A stretch of DNA of 64,000 nt from Flavobacterium salmonis (lineage in GTDB: Bacteria > Bacteroidota > Bacteroidia > Flavobacteriales > Flavobacteriaceae): positions 43,547 to 107,546 of the forward strand of contig NZ_CAIJDP010000066.1 of NCBI RefSeq assembly GCF_903819435.1, in the 5' to 3' direction. Of this stretch, positions 27,561 through 36,781 are shown in pieces. Made by a program: the position numbers and the translations under genes. The notes beneath the pieces are model-generated. The model had not been told where the DNA came from. It ran no database searches and saw nothing but the letters and a program-made list of their open reading frames with translations. Positions within the stretch are counted from its first letter, which is position 1. Every line of letters starts with the position of its first letter.

Positions 27561-30398
27561 TTATAAATTAATAGTCATATTGACAAAATAAGTTCTTCCG
27601 TAGCCATAAAAATATTTGGGTCCAAAAGAAGGAGTTCCGCTGGAAACATCCTGATTCAATTCTCTGAAGTTTGAATTTCTTGCCTGCTCAAACCCGCCTG
27701 TTTTATATCTAAAATCAACTATATTGTTAACACTGGCAAAAAGTCCGATTGTTTTATTGTAAATGCGCCAGGATTTTCCACCGGTTATATTTAAGAGGGA
27801 TACCGGATTTAGTTTTTCTTGTTTTAACAGCATTTTTGCCCGTTCTTCTGAAGCCTCGGGAAAATTAAAACCACTGGCAGGATTGGTATAAAAACGGGAG
27901 GTTCTTGAAATTGGAGAAACATCGACATAACTGTTTGTAATGTAATTGAGATTAGCAGAAATCCACCAGAATTTAGGATCACGATATTCTATTCCACATG
28001 AAAAAGCCTGTTGCGGCATACCGGATTGTTTGTAATTTTTGAGTAAGGATTTACCAAAATCAAATGTGTTTTCTGTATCTGCAACCGCTGCATTGGCATC
28101 ATTGGTAATCAAAACATTTGGATTGCTGCTATAGGTGTAACTTCCGTAAGCCGCTGAGAAAATACTTTTAAGAGTAGATGAAACCTGATATTCAAGGCTT
28201 AACTCGGCACCGATGTTTTTCTTGTCTAAATTGGTCAGTGTCTGACTCACAAAAGCATCTGTATTGTCATAGCCGGCTCCGTCATCAAAAATTCCTTCGG
28301 CATAAAAGAAGGATGTTTTTGTGGTATTTTTTATCAATGCATAATAACCTGAAATACGCATTTTTAGTTTTGGGGAATGGTAAACATAATTGAGATCAGC
28401 ACTACTTATAGTTTCGTTTTCGATTCCGTTTACAATTGAATTGTTTAGTCTCGAATTAGAAAAAGTATTTCGGAGAGAAGGCGCTTTGGTTTGATGCATT
28501 CCACTAAAAAGAAGCCATTGTTTTCCTGAAATTTTATAGTTAAGTCCGCCTTTGAATCCGAAATTTTCAAAATTTGCTTTTTCGCTTTTGCCGAATGAAT
28601 TGTCCGGATAAATGCCGTTTTGGTATAAACCTTCTCTCTGGTATTTTGAAGTTGAAAAAGAATTTCCTAAGTAAAAATCGACTTTTCTGTACACAAATCG
28701 AAACTGCGTAAAAGCTTCTGCCGTTGTAGCATAAAAATTAAAATTATAGCCATAAGTATCACCGGTTTTTACCTCACGATCCGGGTTTTTTAGATCCGAT
28801 TGAGATTGGTCTCCTATATAAAATAAATCAATATCCTCAAAATATTCACCGCCTAATAAATCCAGAAGATTCTGAAAATTATGTGATTTTAGATTTTTAA
28901 AAAGTATTCCTCCGCTAAAAAAAATGTTTTCTGTAAGCTGCGTAGTAAGGTTTGAGTTAAACGCTAAAGTTTTGTCGTCGGTTCTGTCTTCATAAAGAAC
29001 ATAATGGCTTTTTGAAGGTTCATATCCAGTAATGATTCCTTCCTTATTAACGACAGCTTTTTGATTGGCTTTGTACATTGCATCCCAGTTAATCTGCGAA
29101 TTTTCTAAAAACAAGGTTTTACTTATTGCCGCATTTTCGTAATCAGGAGTAAATTCTCCCGAAAATTCTCCATTGTCGGCAGCATAAAGTGAACTAAAAT
29201 AACTGGGCAATTTCCTGTAATAAGTTGGGTCAGGACTGTCTGCATTTTGATAATCAATATTACTGTTACCGATTTTTCCGAACTGATACATAATTGCTGA
29301 GGTTAGATTGGTTCGGTCATTGATTTTAAAATAATGATTGAGCATCAGCAATGGTTCTTCGACATTTTTTACTCTTGCATTTCTTTTTTCACCATTTTGA
29401 TAGCCCCAATAAGAATTGTATTTCTCAGATTTTAGATTAATAACTTCATTAGTATTTGGCGAGTTTTTTCCGCGGGCATTTGGGGTGTAAAAACCCGTAA
29501 AGTTTAAAGAATGTTTTGGGTTCAATTTTTTCTCGACACTTATAAAAAAAGAGTTTGCATTATAATTCGTTCCTTCAAAATAGCCTTCGCCGGCCCAGCG
29601 TTTTCCAACAGAAAAGACATACGCCCAACCAGAGGTTTTCATTCCTGAAGCATAGGTAACCATGGTTCTCCAGCTATAATTTGTATTGGTTCCCGAGAAA
29701 GATATTCGGGTTCCTTTTCTATAAGAAGATGCCTGTGTAAAAATTTGCTGAGTACCTAAAATACCTCCAAAAGTATAGTCGGAAGGAGCTGCACCTATTG
29801 AAAAGTCCTGATTTCTGAGTACATCATTCAATCCACCCCAGTTATTCCATTGTGGTCTGCCGTCAAAAATTTTATTCATTTTCATCCCATTAAGCATCAT
29901 GGTTGCGTTTTCACTGTCTAATCCACGAACACTGAATCTTGCCTGACCCCAGTTGAATGCTGCTGCCTGTAAAAATGCATCTCTCGAAGATTGTAAAAGT
30001 CCGGAGGTAGTTTCAGAAGAGGTATTATTTTCTTCTAAATCGCTTTCTAAAAGCGAAATAATAGTTGTTTGTAAATTTTCTGTTTGATCTTCTTCTAATA
30101 CTAAGATTCCGAGATTTACTTTTTGCCCAAAATTGGAATTAACTTTTAGTAGTAAATCTTTATAACCCTGAGTGTGTACTAAAAGTAATTGCTCACCAGG
30201 AAGAACTGAATGCAGTTCAAATGTTCCGTCTTTTTTGGTGAGTTGCATCAATGTTGAATTTTGAACACTGACTACGGTGTTTTCTAATGGACTTTGAGTT
30301 TTAGAATCGATAACCAGCCCTGAAAAAATAGTTTTTTCCTGAGCAGAAGCAATTTTGAAAGTTATAAATAAAGTAAGAACCAATAATTTTTTATGCAT
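27561..30398 (-). CDS. TonB-dependent outer-membrane receptor
   Basis: A 945-residue outer-membrane transporter. A signal peptide (ending KIASAQ) is followed by a CarboxypepD_reg-like domain (FSGLVIDSKTQSPLENTVV) at about 20-110, a plug domain with FSVRGLDSENATMMLNGMKM near residue 160, and a long barrel. The C-terminal end FVNMTINL is a typical barrel closing strand. It forms a two-gene unit with the DUF5689 lipoprotein. The substrate cannot be told. Its leader carries a terminator-like hairpin 23 bases from the start codon. Confidence 0.93.
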   Translation of the reverse strand: MHKKLLVLTLFITFKIASAQEKTIFSGLVIDSKTQSPLENTVVSVQNSTLMQLTKKDGTFELHSVLPGEQLLLVHTQGYKDLLLKVNSNFGQKVNLGILVLEEDQTENLQTTIISLLESDLEENNTSSETTSGLLQSSRDAFLQAAAFNWGQARFSVRGLDSENATMMLNGMKMNKIFDGRPQWNNWGGLNDVLRNQDFSIGAAPSDYTFGGILGTQQIFTQASSYRKGTRISFSGTNTNYSWRTMVTYASGMKTSGWAYVFSVGKRWAGEGYFEGTNYNANSFFISVEKKLNPKHSLNFTGFYTPNARGKNSPNTNEVINLKSEKYNSYWGYQNGEKRNARVKNVEEPLLMLNHYFKINDRTNLTSAIMYQFGKIGNSNIDYQNADSPDPTYYRKLPSYFSSLYAADNGEFSGEFTPDYENAAISKTLFLENSQINWDAMYKANQKAVVNKEGIITGYEPSKSHYVLYEDRTDDKTLAFNSNLTTQLTENIFFSGGILFKNLKSHNFQNLLDLLGGEYFEDIDLFYIGDQSQSDLKNPDREVKTGDTYGYNFNFYATTAEAFTQFRFVYRKVDFYLGNSFSTSKYQREGLYQNGIYPDNSFGKSEKANFENFGFKGGLNYKISGKQWLLFSGMHQTKAPSLRNTFSNSRLNNSIVNGIENETISSADLNYVYHSPKLKMRISGYYALIKNTTKTSFFYAEGIFDDGAGYDNTDAFVSQTLTNLDKKNIGAELSLEYQVSSTLKSIFSAAYGSYTYSSNPNVLITNDANAAVADTENTFDFGKSLLKNYKQSGMPQQAFSCGIEYRDPKFWWISANLNYITNSYVDVSPISRTSRFYTNPASGFNFPEASEERAKMLLKQEKLNPVSLLNITGGKSWRIYNKTIGLFASVNNIVDFRYKTGGFEQARNSNFRELNQDVSSGTPSFGPKYFYGYGRTYFVNMTINL

Positions 30399-30700
30399 GA
30401 AACCAAATTTGTTTAAAAAAACCCTTTTCCTGTAAAAGGAAAAGGGTGTAAATAGTTTTTTGACTGAAACTTTGAATTTTCAGAAATTTTAGTCAAAAAA
30501 ATCAAATTGAGTTTGGAAATATAAATGATTGAAAATAAGAGAATTAGTGGTATTAAAATTTTTCAAACATTAATAACTTTAAAGTTAGGTGTGAATTATA
30601 TTACAAAGATACTACAAAAATACTTTTTATTTGTTTTTTCCTGTTAAAAATTACTTGTATGCAGAATTATCGTCCTATAAAATTTGAGAAATGATTTAGA
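30399..30700 (-). promoter_or_regulatory. Leader of the TonB receptor gene with terminator-like hairpin
   Basis: On the minus strand a -7-type box TATCTTTG (30604-30611) is followed by about 200 bases of leader. Near its end lies the stem ACCCTTTTCC / GGAAAAGGGT (30421-30446), which runs straight into a T tract 23 bases before the start codon. A second stem, TTTTTTGACT / AGTCAAAAAA, lies at about 30457-30499. This arrangement suits attenuation or RNA-based control. I could not match it to a known riboswitch. No clear -33 TTG was found. The region holds no coding frame. Confidence 0.55.
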
Positions 30701-31918
30701 TTATGCTGATACTTTTATTTTAGAAACCATAAAAGCAATCAAAACACCAAAGATTCCAATAAAGGCAAAAGAAAATTTAAGCCCTAAGGTTTCTGCAACA
30801 TACCCAATAACAGGAGGACCCATAAGAAATCCAAGGAAACTGACACTCGAAACTATCGTTAAGGCTTCGCCTGCTGACACAGTAGGGTTTTTACCTGCAA
30901 GGCTGTAAACGGTAGGGACTATAGTAGAAACACCCAGACCAATAATCATAAAAGCAATTGTACAAGGTATAATGTAAGGAAAGAAGACAGCCGTAAAAAG
31001 ACCCAAAGAAATCATGCAGCCACTAATTTGCATGACGCGTTTTCGGCCAAATTTATTATTCATGGCATCTCCGATAAAGCGTCCGCTGGCCATCATAATC
31101 ATAAAAGAAGTGTAACCTAAAATTACTAAAGCACCCGGAGCTTTTACGATATCTTTAAAATAAATTCCGCTCCAGTCAAACATAACGCCTTCGCTTGCCA
31201 TGCTGCAAAAACCAATTATTCCGAGCCATAATAAGGAGCTATCTGGTTTGGTAAATAATTTTTTACCTTCTTTAGCAGGTTTGATTTTTTCTTTTGCTTT
31301 AACCAAAAATTTAAAATTGAAAGCAACCATCAACAAAACAACAATTCCTACAATTATAAAATGATGGTAAGGAGTTAAATGAAGTGATAGCATACCCAGC
31401 CCTACCAAAGCGCCTGTAAATCCGGCAAAACTCCACATACCGTGAAAGGATGACATGATATTTTTTTTGAAAAGTGTTTCAGTATAAACGCCCTGAGTGT
31501 TCACGGCAATATTAGCCAAGTTTCCAAATATACCAAAGGTGAATAATCCCAAGGAAAGCTGAAGCGCACTTGCTGCCAGACCTAAATTGGTCAGGCTGAA
31601 AACATACATGATTAATGAGAAAATCAAAATGCGGTGACTTCCAAATTTAGTTACCATTTTGCCCGAAAAAGGCATGATAATCAATTGTCCGACCGGAAGT
31701 GCAAAAAGAACAGAACCTAATTCTCCCTCGCTTAAATGTAAAGCCGTTTTAATATCCGGAATTCTGCTTGCCCAGGTGGCAAAACTCAAACCCATTCCAA
31801 AATAAAACATTCCAACAGCAAAACGAATTCTATTCAAATAGGAAGCTTTTGCCTCACGATAGACTTTTTTGATTTTTCCTTTGGTTTGGAATAAGGCTAA
31901 TGGATTGAAATCTATCAC
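30701..31918 (-). CDS. MFS transporter, YbjJ-like
   Basis: A 405-residue major facilitator with about 12 membrane segments. FATWASRIPDIKTALHLSEGELG near residue 45 is characteristic of the YbjJ-like branch. The start is a GTG at 31918 (MIDFNPLALFQTKGK), giving an unusually long cytoplasmic lead of about 35 residues; the first internal ATG is at MFYFGMG. The substrate is unknown. It lies on the same strand as the TonB receptor pair, but a promoter in between suggests separate control. Confidence 0.85.
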   Translation of the reverse strand: MIDFNPLALFQTKGKIKKVYREAKASYLNRIRFAVGMFYFGMGLSFATWASRIPDIKTALHLSEGELGSVLFALPVGQLIIMPFSGKMVTKFGSHRILIFSLIMYVFSLTNLGLAASALQLSLGLFTFGIFGNLANIAVNTQGVYTETLFKKNIMSSFHGMWSFAGFTGALVGLGMLSLHLTPYHHFIIVGIVVLLMVAFNFKFLVKAKEKIKPAKEGKKLFTKPDSSLLWLGIIGFCSMASEGVMFDWSGIYFKDIVKAPGALVILGYTSFMIMMASGRFIGDAMNNKFGRKRVMQISGCMISLGLFTAVFFPYIIPCTIAFMIIGLGVSTIVPTVYSLAGKNPTVSAGEALTIVSSVSFLGFLMGPPVIGYVAETLGLKFSFAFIGIFGVLIAFMVSKIKVSA

Positions 31919-32029
31919 AGAAATACATTTTAAATTTGTATATACAAAGGTACGGAATTCCTATTTTAAAGTTAAAGAACAACGAATTGTTTATTAAATA
32001 TACAACGTTATTGTTTATAAATTGTGAAT

Positions 32030-32593
32030 TTAAACCCTTAGTGCTCCCCGAAAACCTCTTGCAGCATAATACGATTCAGCTCCGTTGTGATACACAAAAA
32101 TAGTTTCATAACGATAATCGCAAAAAAGCGCACCGCCAAGTTTTCTAATTTCAGGAGGCGTTTTTATCCAGCTGGAACTTTTTTGGTCAAATTTTCCAAG
32201 CTTTTGTAATTCCCTGTATTGTTCTTCGGATAAAAGTTCAATGCTCATAGCGGCAGCCATGTCAATAACATTGTTTTTTGGTTTGAATTCTTTTCTTGAT
32301 TCTTGTGCTTCACTGTCAAAACAAACACTTCTGCGTCCTTTTGGGCTTTCTGCAGAACAGTCAAAAAAAATGTATTCGTATGTTTTTTCGTCAAAGCTTA
32401 CAACATCCGGTTCGCCTCCGGTTTTCTCCATTTCATTAAGAGACCACAATTTTTCAGGATTAGATTCCAGTTTTATCTGCACTTTGTCCCAATCCATATT
32501 TTGGTGACGGTTTATGTTTTTCTCAAAACGGGTTTTTAGAGTTTTAAGCAGCTGATCACGTTCTTCCGGTAACAATTCTTTTTTGTTTTTCAT
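32030..32593 (-). CDS. DUF4256 family protein
   Basis: A 187-residue soluble protein of unknown function. Typical family segments are LKTLKTRFEKNINRHQNM, EPDVVSFDEKTYEYIFFDCS, ESPKGRRSVCFDSEA and GGALFCDYRYETIFVYHNGA. The start is the ATG at 32593 (MKNKKELLPEE), seven codons inside the open frame. It is a single gene, 112 bases after the MFS gene start region on the same strand. Confidence 0.85.
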   Translation of the reverse strand: MKNKKELLPEERDQLLKTLKTRFEKNINRHQNMDWDKVQIKLESNPEKLWSLNEMEKTGGEPDVVSFDEKTYEYIFFDCSAESPKGRRSVCFDSEAQESRKEFKPKNNVIDMAAAMSIELLSEEQYRELQKLGKFDQKSSSWIKTPPEIRKLGGALFCDYRYETIFVYHNGAESYYAARGFRGALRV

Positions 32594-32637
32594 GACAAAA
32601 AGGTCTTTTAGCAAGTTAGTTTTAATTGAAATTCAGT

Positions 32638-32660
32638 TGTCAGGCTGAGCGGAGTCGAAG
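32638..32660. repeat. Dispersed CTGAGCG-AGTCGAAG repeat
   Basis: TGTCAGGCTGAGCGGAGTCG and then AAG. Related copies are at 45153-45175 and 45358-45380, and the start of another lies at the window end (63988-64000). Confidence 0.75.
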
Positions 32661-32719
32661 CCCTTTTAAGATCAAAACCTTCAATTCTGTTAAGTGCGGC
32701 AATAATTTCTATATAACAT

Positions 32720-33763
32720 TTATTGTAAATTAATAATTTTTTTCTGCACATTACTCTCAATCGCGGCTTCAATAACCTGCATTACTTTTACACCGTCCTG
32801 AGCGGTAACAGGTTCCGGTTTATTATTTGAAATGGCATTGTAAACACCATCAAAATATTCAAAATAATTGCCCTGAAGTGTTTTGATTTTTTCACGGATT
32901 GGTTTTCCATCAATTTCGGTGTGCAAGAGTCCTTCAAAACCGTCTAATTCTGTTCCCCAGGAGTCACGGTTTGGTTTTTTACCTATTTTGAGTTCGTCTT
33001 CCTGAACATCGCCACGCTGTTTTAAAAAAGAACCTTTTTTACCGTGAATGGTATAAGCAGGATGTGCTTCTCTCACAAAAAAACCAGCTTTTAAACGTAC
33101 CCTGAAATCTTCATAAATCAATAACAAATCGATCCAGTCATCTACTACCGAGTTTTCTCTGGTATAACGAATATCTGAAAAAACAGATTTTGGAGAACCA
33201 AACAGACAAACGGCCTGATCAATTAAATGAGGCCCTAAATCTTTGAGGATTCCGGCTCCGTCATTGACAGTTTCTTTGTGAGCTTTTGGACTTAATATCG
33301 GATTGTATCTGTCAAAATGAAATTCGGCTTCAACCAGATCTCCCAAAACGCCATCGTTAATTACTTTCTGGATCGTTTTAAAATCGCTGTCCCATCTTCT
33401 GTTTTGAAAAACAGCCAGTTTCAAACCTTTCTCTTTGGCAATTTGAGCCAGTTCTTCAGCCTCAGCTACGGTTGTAGTAAATGCTTTTTCAACAACGGCA
33501 TGTTTTCCGGCCAGAAGCACTTTTTTAGCATATTCAAAATGAGTTCCAACAGGCGTGTTTACAATAACCAAATCTACATCGTCTGCCAATAATTCATCAA
33601 TTAAAGGATAACTTTTTACAGTTGGATAATCTTCCTGAATCAGTTTTTTGCTTCTTTCCCATGAACCTAATAATTCAAAACCGGGATGAAGATCTAAAAA
33701 AGGAGCGTGAAAAACTTTTCCCGACATTCCGTATGATAATAGTGCTGTTTTTATTTTTTGCAT
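32720..33763 (-). CDS. Gfo/Idh/MocA family oxidoreductase
   Basis: A 347-residue NAD(P)-dependent sugar-type dehydrogenase. The Rossmann half starts MQKIKTALLSYGMSGKVFHAPFL and has VIVNTPVGTHFEYAKKVLLAGKHAVVEKAF with the conserved E-K pair. The C-terminal half has GAGILKDLGPHLIDQAVCLFG with the usual D-x3-H. The GMSGKVFHAPFL opening resembles the YdgJ/YvaA subgroup. The substrate is probably a sugar or sugar acid, but is not known. Confidence 0.9.
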   Translation of the reverse strand: MQKIKTALLSYGMSGKVFHAPFLDLHPGFELLGSWERSKKLIQEDYPTVKSYPLIDELLADDVDLVIVNTPVGTHFEYAKKVLLAGKHAVVEKAFTTTVAEAEELAQIAKEKGLKLAVFQNRRWDSDFKTIQKVINDGVLGDLVEAEFHFDRYNPILSPKAHKETVNDGAGILKDLGPHLIDQAVCLFGSPKSVFSDIRYTRENSVVDDWIDLLLIYEDFRVRLKAGFFVREAHPAYTIHGKKGSFLKQRGDVQEDELKIGKKPNRDSWGTELDGFEGLLHTEIDGKPIREKIKTLQGNYFEYFDGVYNAISNNKPEPVTAQDGVKVMQVIEAAIESNVQKKIINLQ

Positions 33764-33839
33764 TGTTATATGTTTTTTTCTGCTACGTATCCACGAATTT
33801 ATTTTAAAAACTATAATTCGTAAAGCGTGGCTAATAAAT

Positions 33840-34910
33840 TTATAGTTTAGCTCTTTCGTATTGTTTTGGCCATTGAATATTGTCGTTTAATGCAGCGGCG
33901 AAATCTAATGGCAGGCGTGGATTTCTTAGTGATTCTCTGGCAAACAAAATTAAATCGGCCTGACTGTTATTTAAAATTTCTTCAGCTTGTTTGGCTTCGG
34001 TAATCAAACCAACTGCTCCGGTTAAAATATTAGCTTCTTTTTTTACTTTTTCTGCAAAAGAAACCTGATAACCCGGGGCAATAGCAATTTTTTGATGTGA
34101 AACCAATCCGCCGGATGAAACATCGATTAAATCTACTCCTTTTTCTTTTAATAGTTGCGAAAGCTGTACAGATTCTTCAGGATTCCAGCCTCCTTCCGCC
34201 CAGTCTGTCGCTGAAATTCTGACAAACAAAGGCCAATCTGAAGGCCACTCTGTCTGAACGGCTTCAACAATTTCTAAGGTAAAACGAATTCTGTTTTCAA
34301 AACTTCCGCCATATTCATCTGTTCTCACATTCGTTAAAGGCGATAAAAACTGATGTAATAAATAACCATGTGCGGCATGGATTTCGATAACCTGATATCC
34401 GGCTTCAACGGCTCTTTTAGCAGCGTTTTTAAAATCAGAAATCACTTTTTGAATTCCGGTTTTATCTAAAGCTTCCGGAAGAAATGGCTCATTTTCGTGA
34501 TAGGGTATTGCGCTTGGAGCGACAGTTTGCCATCCTATATTTGATTTCTCTAACTTTTTATTTCCCAGCCATGGAGCCGAAACACTGGCTTTTCGTCCTG
34601 CATGAGCGAGTTGGATTCCCGGGATCGAATTTTGAGAAACTATAAATTCATTTATTTCTTTTAGTTTTTCGATGTGCCCGTCTTTCCAGATTCCCAAATC
34701 TGCCGGAGAAATCCTGGCTTCGGGAGAAACGGCTGTAGCTTCCTGAATAATCAAACCTGCGCCACCGCTGGCCCGGCTTCCTAAGTGAACCAAATGCCAA
34801 TTATTTGCAAATCCCTCTACTGCAGAATATTGGCACATTGGCGAAATAACAATCCGGTTTTTGAACGTAATATTTTTTATAGTAAGTGGTGAGAATAATA
34901 ATGAAGCCAT
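33840..34910 (-). CDS. NADH:flavin oxidoreductase, YqjM/old yellow enzyme type
   Basis: A 356-residue FMN-dependent ene-reductase-type TIM barrel. Landmarks are FKNRIVISPMCQYSAVEG with the YqjM-type active-site Cys, IQLAHAGRKAS, VIEIHAAHGYLLHQFLSPLTN (His pair for the substrate), and ILFARESLRNPRLP for FMN phosphate binding. These place it in the thermophilic-like YqjM/NamA class. The substrate is not known. It follows the Gfo/Idh/MocA gene at a 76-base distance but on its own start. Confidence 0.93.
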   Translation of the reverse strand: MASLLFSPLTIKNITFKNRIVISPMCQYSAVEGFANNWHLVHLGSRASGGAGLIIQEATAVSPEARISPADLGIWKDGHIEKLKEINEFIVSQNSIPGIQLAHAGRKASVSAPWLGNKKLEKSNIGWQTVAPSAIPYHENEPFLPEALDKTGIQKVISDFKNAAKRAVEAGYQVIEIHAAHGYLLHQFLSPLTNVRTDEYGGSFENRIRFTLEIVEAVQTEWPSDWPLFVRISATDWAEGGWNPEESVQLSQLLKEKGVDLIDVSSGGLVSHQKIAIAPGYQVSFAEKVKKEANILTGAVGLITEAKQAEEILNNSQADLILFARESLRNPRLPLDFAAALNDNIQWPKQYERAKL

Positions 34911-35109
34911 ATCTGTAACTTTTAATGGTTTTATGCTACCAATTGAATAGGATAGCGATTAAAAAGTAAAGTTAAAGCATCTTTGTAAAAGTAGAAATTC
35001 AAATGTTTATTAATTAACAAACATTTAAAACCTTATGTATTATATTGCGCTGTCAAATTAAAATAGAAACGTTACTTTTGTGCGTTAAATTAAGAACTAA
35101 AAATACAAA

Positions 35110-36456
35110 ATGGATATAGTTATCAAGCTTTCTCAATTTCTATTGAGTTTATCATTACTTATTATTCTTCACGAATTAGGGCATTTTATTCCTGCAAAAT
35201 TATTTAAAACCAGAGTCGAAAAATTTTATTTATTTTTTGATGTTAAATATTCGTTGTTTAAAAAACAAATAGGCGAAACCGTTTACGGAATTGGATGGCT
35301 TCCGCTTGGAGGGTATGTAAAAATCTCCGGAATGATAGACGAGAGTATGGACAAAGAGCAAATGGCTCTTCCTCCTCAACCATGGGAATTTCGTTCGAAA
35401 CCGGCATGGCAGCGTTTGATTATTATGTTGGGAGGGGTTACGGTAAACTTTATTCTTGCTTTTATTATATATATAGGTATGGCATTTGTTTACGGTGATA
35501 CGTATGTGGCTAATGCGGATTTGAAAGATGGTATTTGGGTAACCAATCCTGCAATTGAAAAGGCAGGAATACAAACGGGAGATAAAATTATTGCTGTTAA
35601 CGGAAAGAAAATGGATCGTTACAATGATATCGCTAAGAACTTATACATGGGGAAAGAAGTCACGGTAGAGAGAAACAACGAAACAAAAACGATTAAGTTT
35701 CCTATTAACATCATTAATAAGATTAGTAACTCTGGAGTAAAACATTCTTTAGTAGAAATGAGAATTCCGTTTGTGGTTAGTGGATTCCAGAAAGGTTCTC
35801 CTAACACTAAAACTTTACAAAAAGCTGATATCATAACTCACGTAAATGGGATTCCTCTAAAATATGCAGATGAAGTATCTTCACAGTTTAAAAATTTTAG
35901 TGGAAAAACTGTTCCTGTAACAATAAAAAGGGATAATAAAATCATTCAGACAACCATAAAGTTCAATAATAAATCTCAGGCAGGAATAGAGTATCCTCAT
36001 AGATTACCTTATTCTAATCTGGAAAAATTGAATCTTTATAAAATTAATCGTGAGCAATATACTTTTGCAGAATCTATTCCAATTGGAATTAGAACAGGAG
36101 CAAACGGATTGGTTGAATATGCAGGTCAGCTTAAAACGATATTCAATCCTAAAACAGAAGCTTATAAAGAAGTAGGTGGTTTTGCTTCAATTTTTAATGT
36201 TTTTCCAGACACTTGGAGCTGGGAAGCTTTCTGGTCAATCACTGCTTTATTATCAATTATGCTTGGCGTAATGAATTTATTGCCAATTCCGGCCCTTGAC
36301 GGAGGCCATGTGATGTTTTTATTATATGAAATTGTTAGTGGCAAAAAACCAAGTGATAAATTCCTTGAAAATGCCCAAATGGTTGGTTTCGTAATACTTA
36401 TAGCACTACTTTTGTTTGCCAACGGGAACGATATTTACAAGGCAATTGTGAAGTAG
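35110..36456 (+). CDS. rseP: Site-2 protease RseP
   Basis: An inner-membrane zinc protease that cuts membrane proteins such as anti-sigma factors after a first cleavage. The 448 residues have the zinc motif HELGH at 21-25 in the first membrane segment, two PDZ-like regions (ILAFIIYIGMAF then TGDKIIAVNGKKM; ADIITHVNGIPLKYADEV), and the second active-site motif NLLPIPALDGGH near 395. TACTTTTG at 35073-35080 is a possible -7 box. The tRNA-Asn pair lies downstream. Confidence 0.94.
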   Translation: MDIVIKLSQFLLSLSLLIILHELGHFIPAKLFKTRVEKFYLFFDVKYSLFKKQIGETVYGIGWLPLGGYVKISGMIDESMDKEQMALPPQPWEFRSKPAWQRLIIMLGGVTVNFILAFIIYIGMAFVYGDTYVANADLKDGIWVTNPAIEKAGIQTGDKIIAVNGKKMDRYNDIAKNLYMGKEVTVERNNETKTIKFPINIINKISNSGVKHSLVEMRIPFVVSGFQKGSPNTKTLQKADIITHVNGIPLKYADEVSSQFKNFSGKTVPVTIKRDNKIIQTTIKFNNKSQAGIEYPHRLPYSNLEKLNLYKINREQYTFAESIPIGIRTGANGLVEYAGQLKTIFNPKTEAYKEVGGFASIFNVFPDTWSWEAFWSITALLSIMLGVMNLLPIPALDGGHVMFLLYEIVSGKKPSDKFLENAQMVGFVILIALLLFANGNDIYKAIVK

Positions 36457-36489
36457 AAAAAATATTTTTTAAAAAGAGTTAAAATATTT

Positions 36490-36518
36490 TTGAGAAACTA
36501 AAAAATCAATTATATTTG
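36490..36518 (+). promoter_or_regulatory. Promoter of the tRNA-Asn pair
   Basis: TTG at 36490-36492, an 18-base spacer and TATATTTG at 36511-36518 fit the Bacteroidota consensus. The first tRNA begins 25 bases later. Confidence 0.75.
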
Positions 36519-36542
36519 CACTCGCTAAAAAGAGCAACAACT

Positions 36543-36616
36543 TCCTCCTTAGCTCAGTTGGTTAGAGCATCTGACTGTTAATCAGAGGGTCCTTGGTTCG
36601 AGCCCAAGAGGGGGAG
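36543..36616 (+). tRNA. tRNA-Asn(GTT), copy 1
   Basis: A 74-base cloverleaf without encoded CCA. Acceptor arm TCCTCCT pairs with AGGGGGA (one G-T), anticodon loop CTGTTAA gives anticodon GTT, and the T-arm is CTTGG TTCGAGC CCAAG. It is identical to the copy at 36656. Confidence 0.97.
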
Positions 36617-36655
36617 CAAACTTTTTTTAGCAAACATATTTACCTTTAAGGTGAT

Positions 36656-36729
36656 TCCTCCTTAGCTCAGTTGGTTAGAGCATCTGACTGTTAATCAGAG
36701 GGTCCTTGGTTCGAGCCCAAGAGGGGGAG
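36656..36729 (+). tRNA. tRNA-Asn(GTT), copy 2
   Basis: Identical in all 74 bases to the copy at 36543, with a 39-base spacer between them and no second promoter. Both are therefore probably cut from one transcript, which ends at the terminator just downstream. Confidence 0.97.
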
Positions 36730-36735
36730 CTTATT

Positions 36736-36768
36736 AAAAGACTATCATTTTTTGATAGTCTTTTTTTG
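36736..36768. terminator. Terminator after the tRNA-Asn pair
   Basis: Stem AAAGACTATCA / TGATAGTCTTT with a short T-rich loop and a T run on the plus strand; an A run before the stem lets it work also for the minus-strand TPR gene, which ends at 36782. Confidence 0.88.
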
Positions 36769-36781
36769 TTTCGAACCGATT

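Noticed and set aside
30399..30611. Cobalamin or TPP riboswitch before the TonB receptor.
   Set aside because: The conserved boxes of neither element are visible in the leader.
36543..36729. The tRNA-Asn pair as an integration (att) site of a mobile element.
   Set aside because: Both copies are complete, the spacer is short, and no integrase or foreign block adjoins them.
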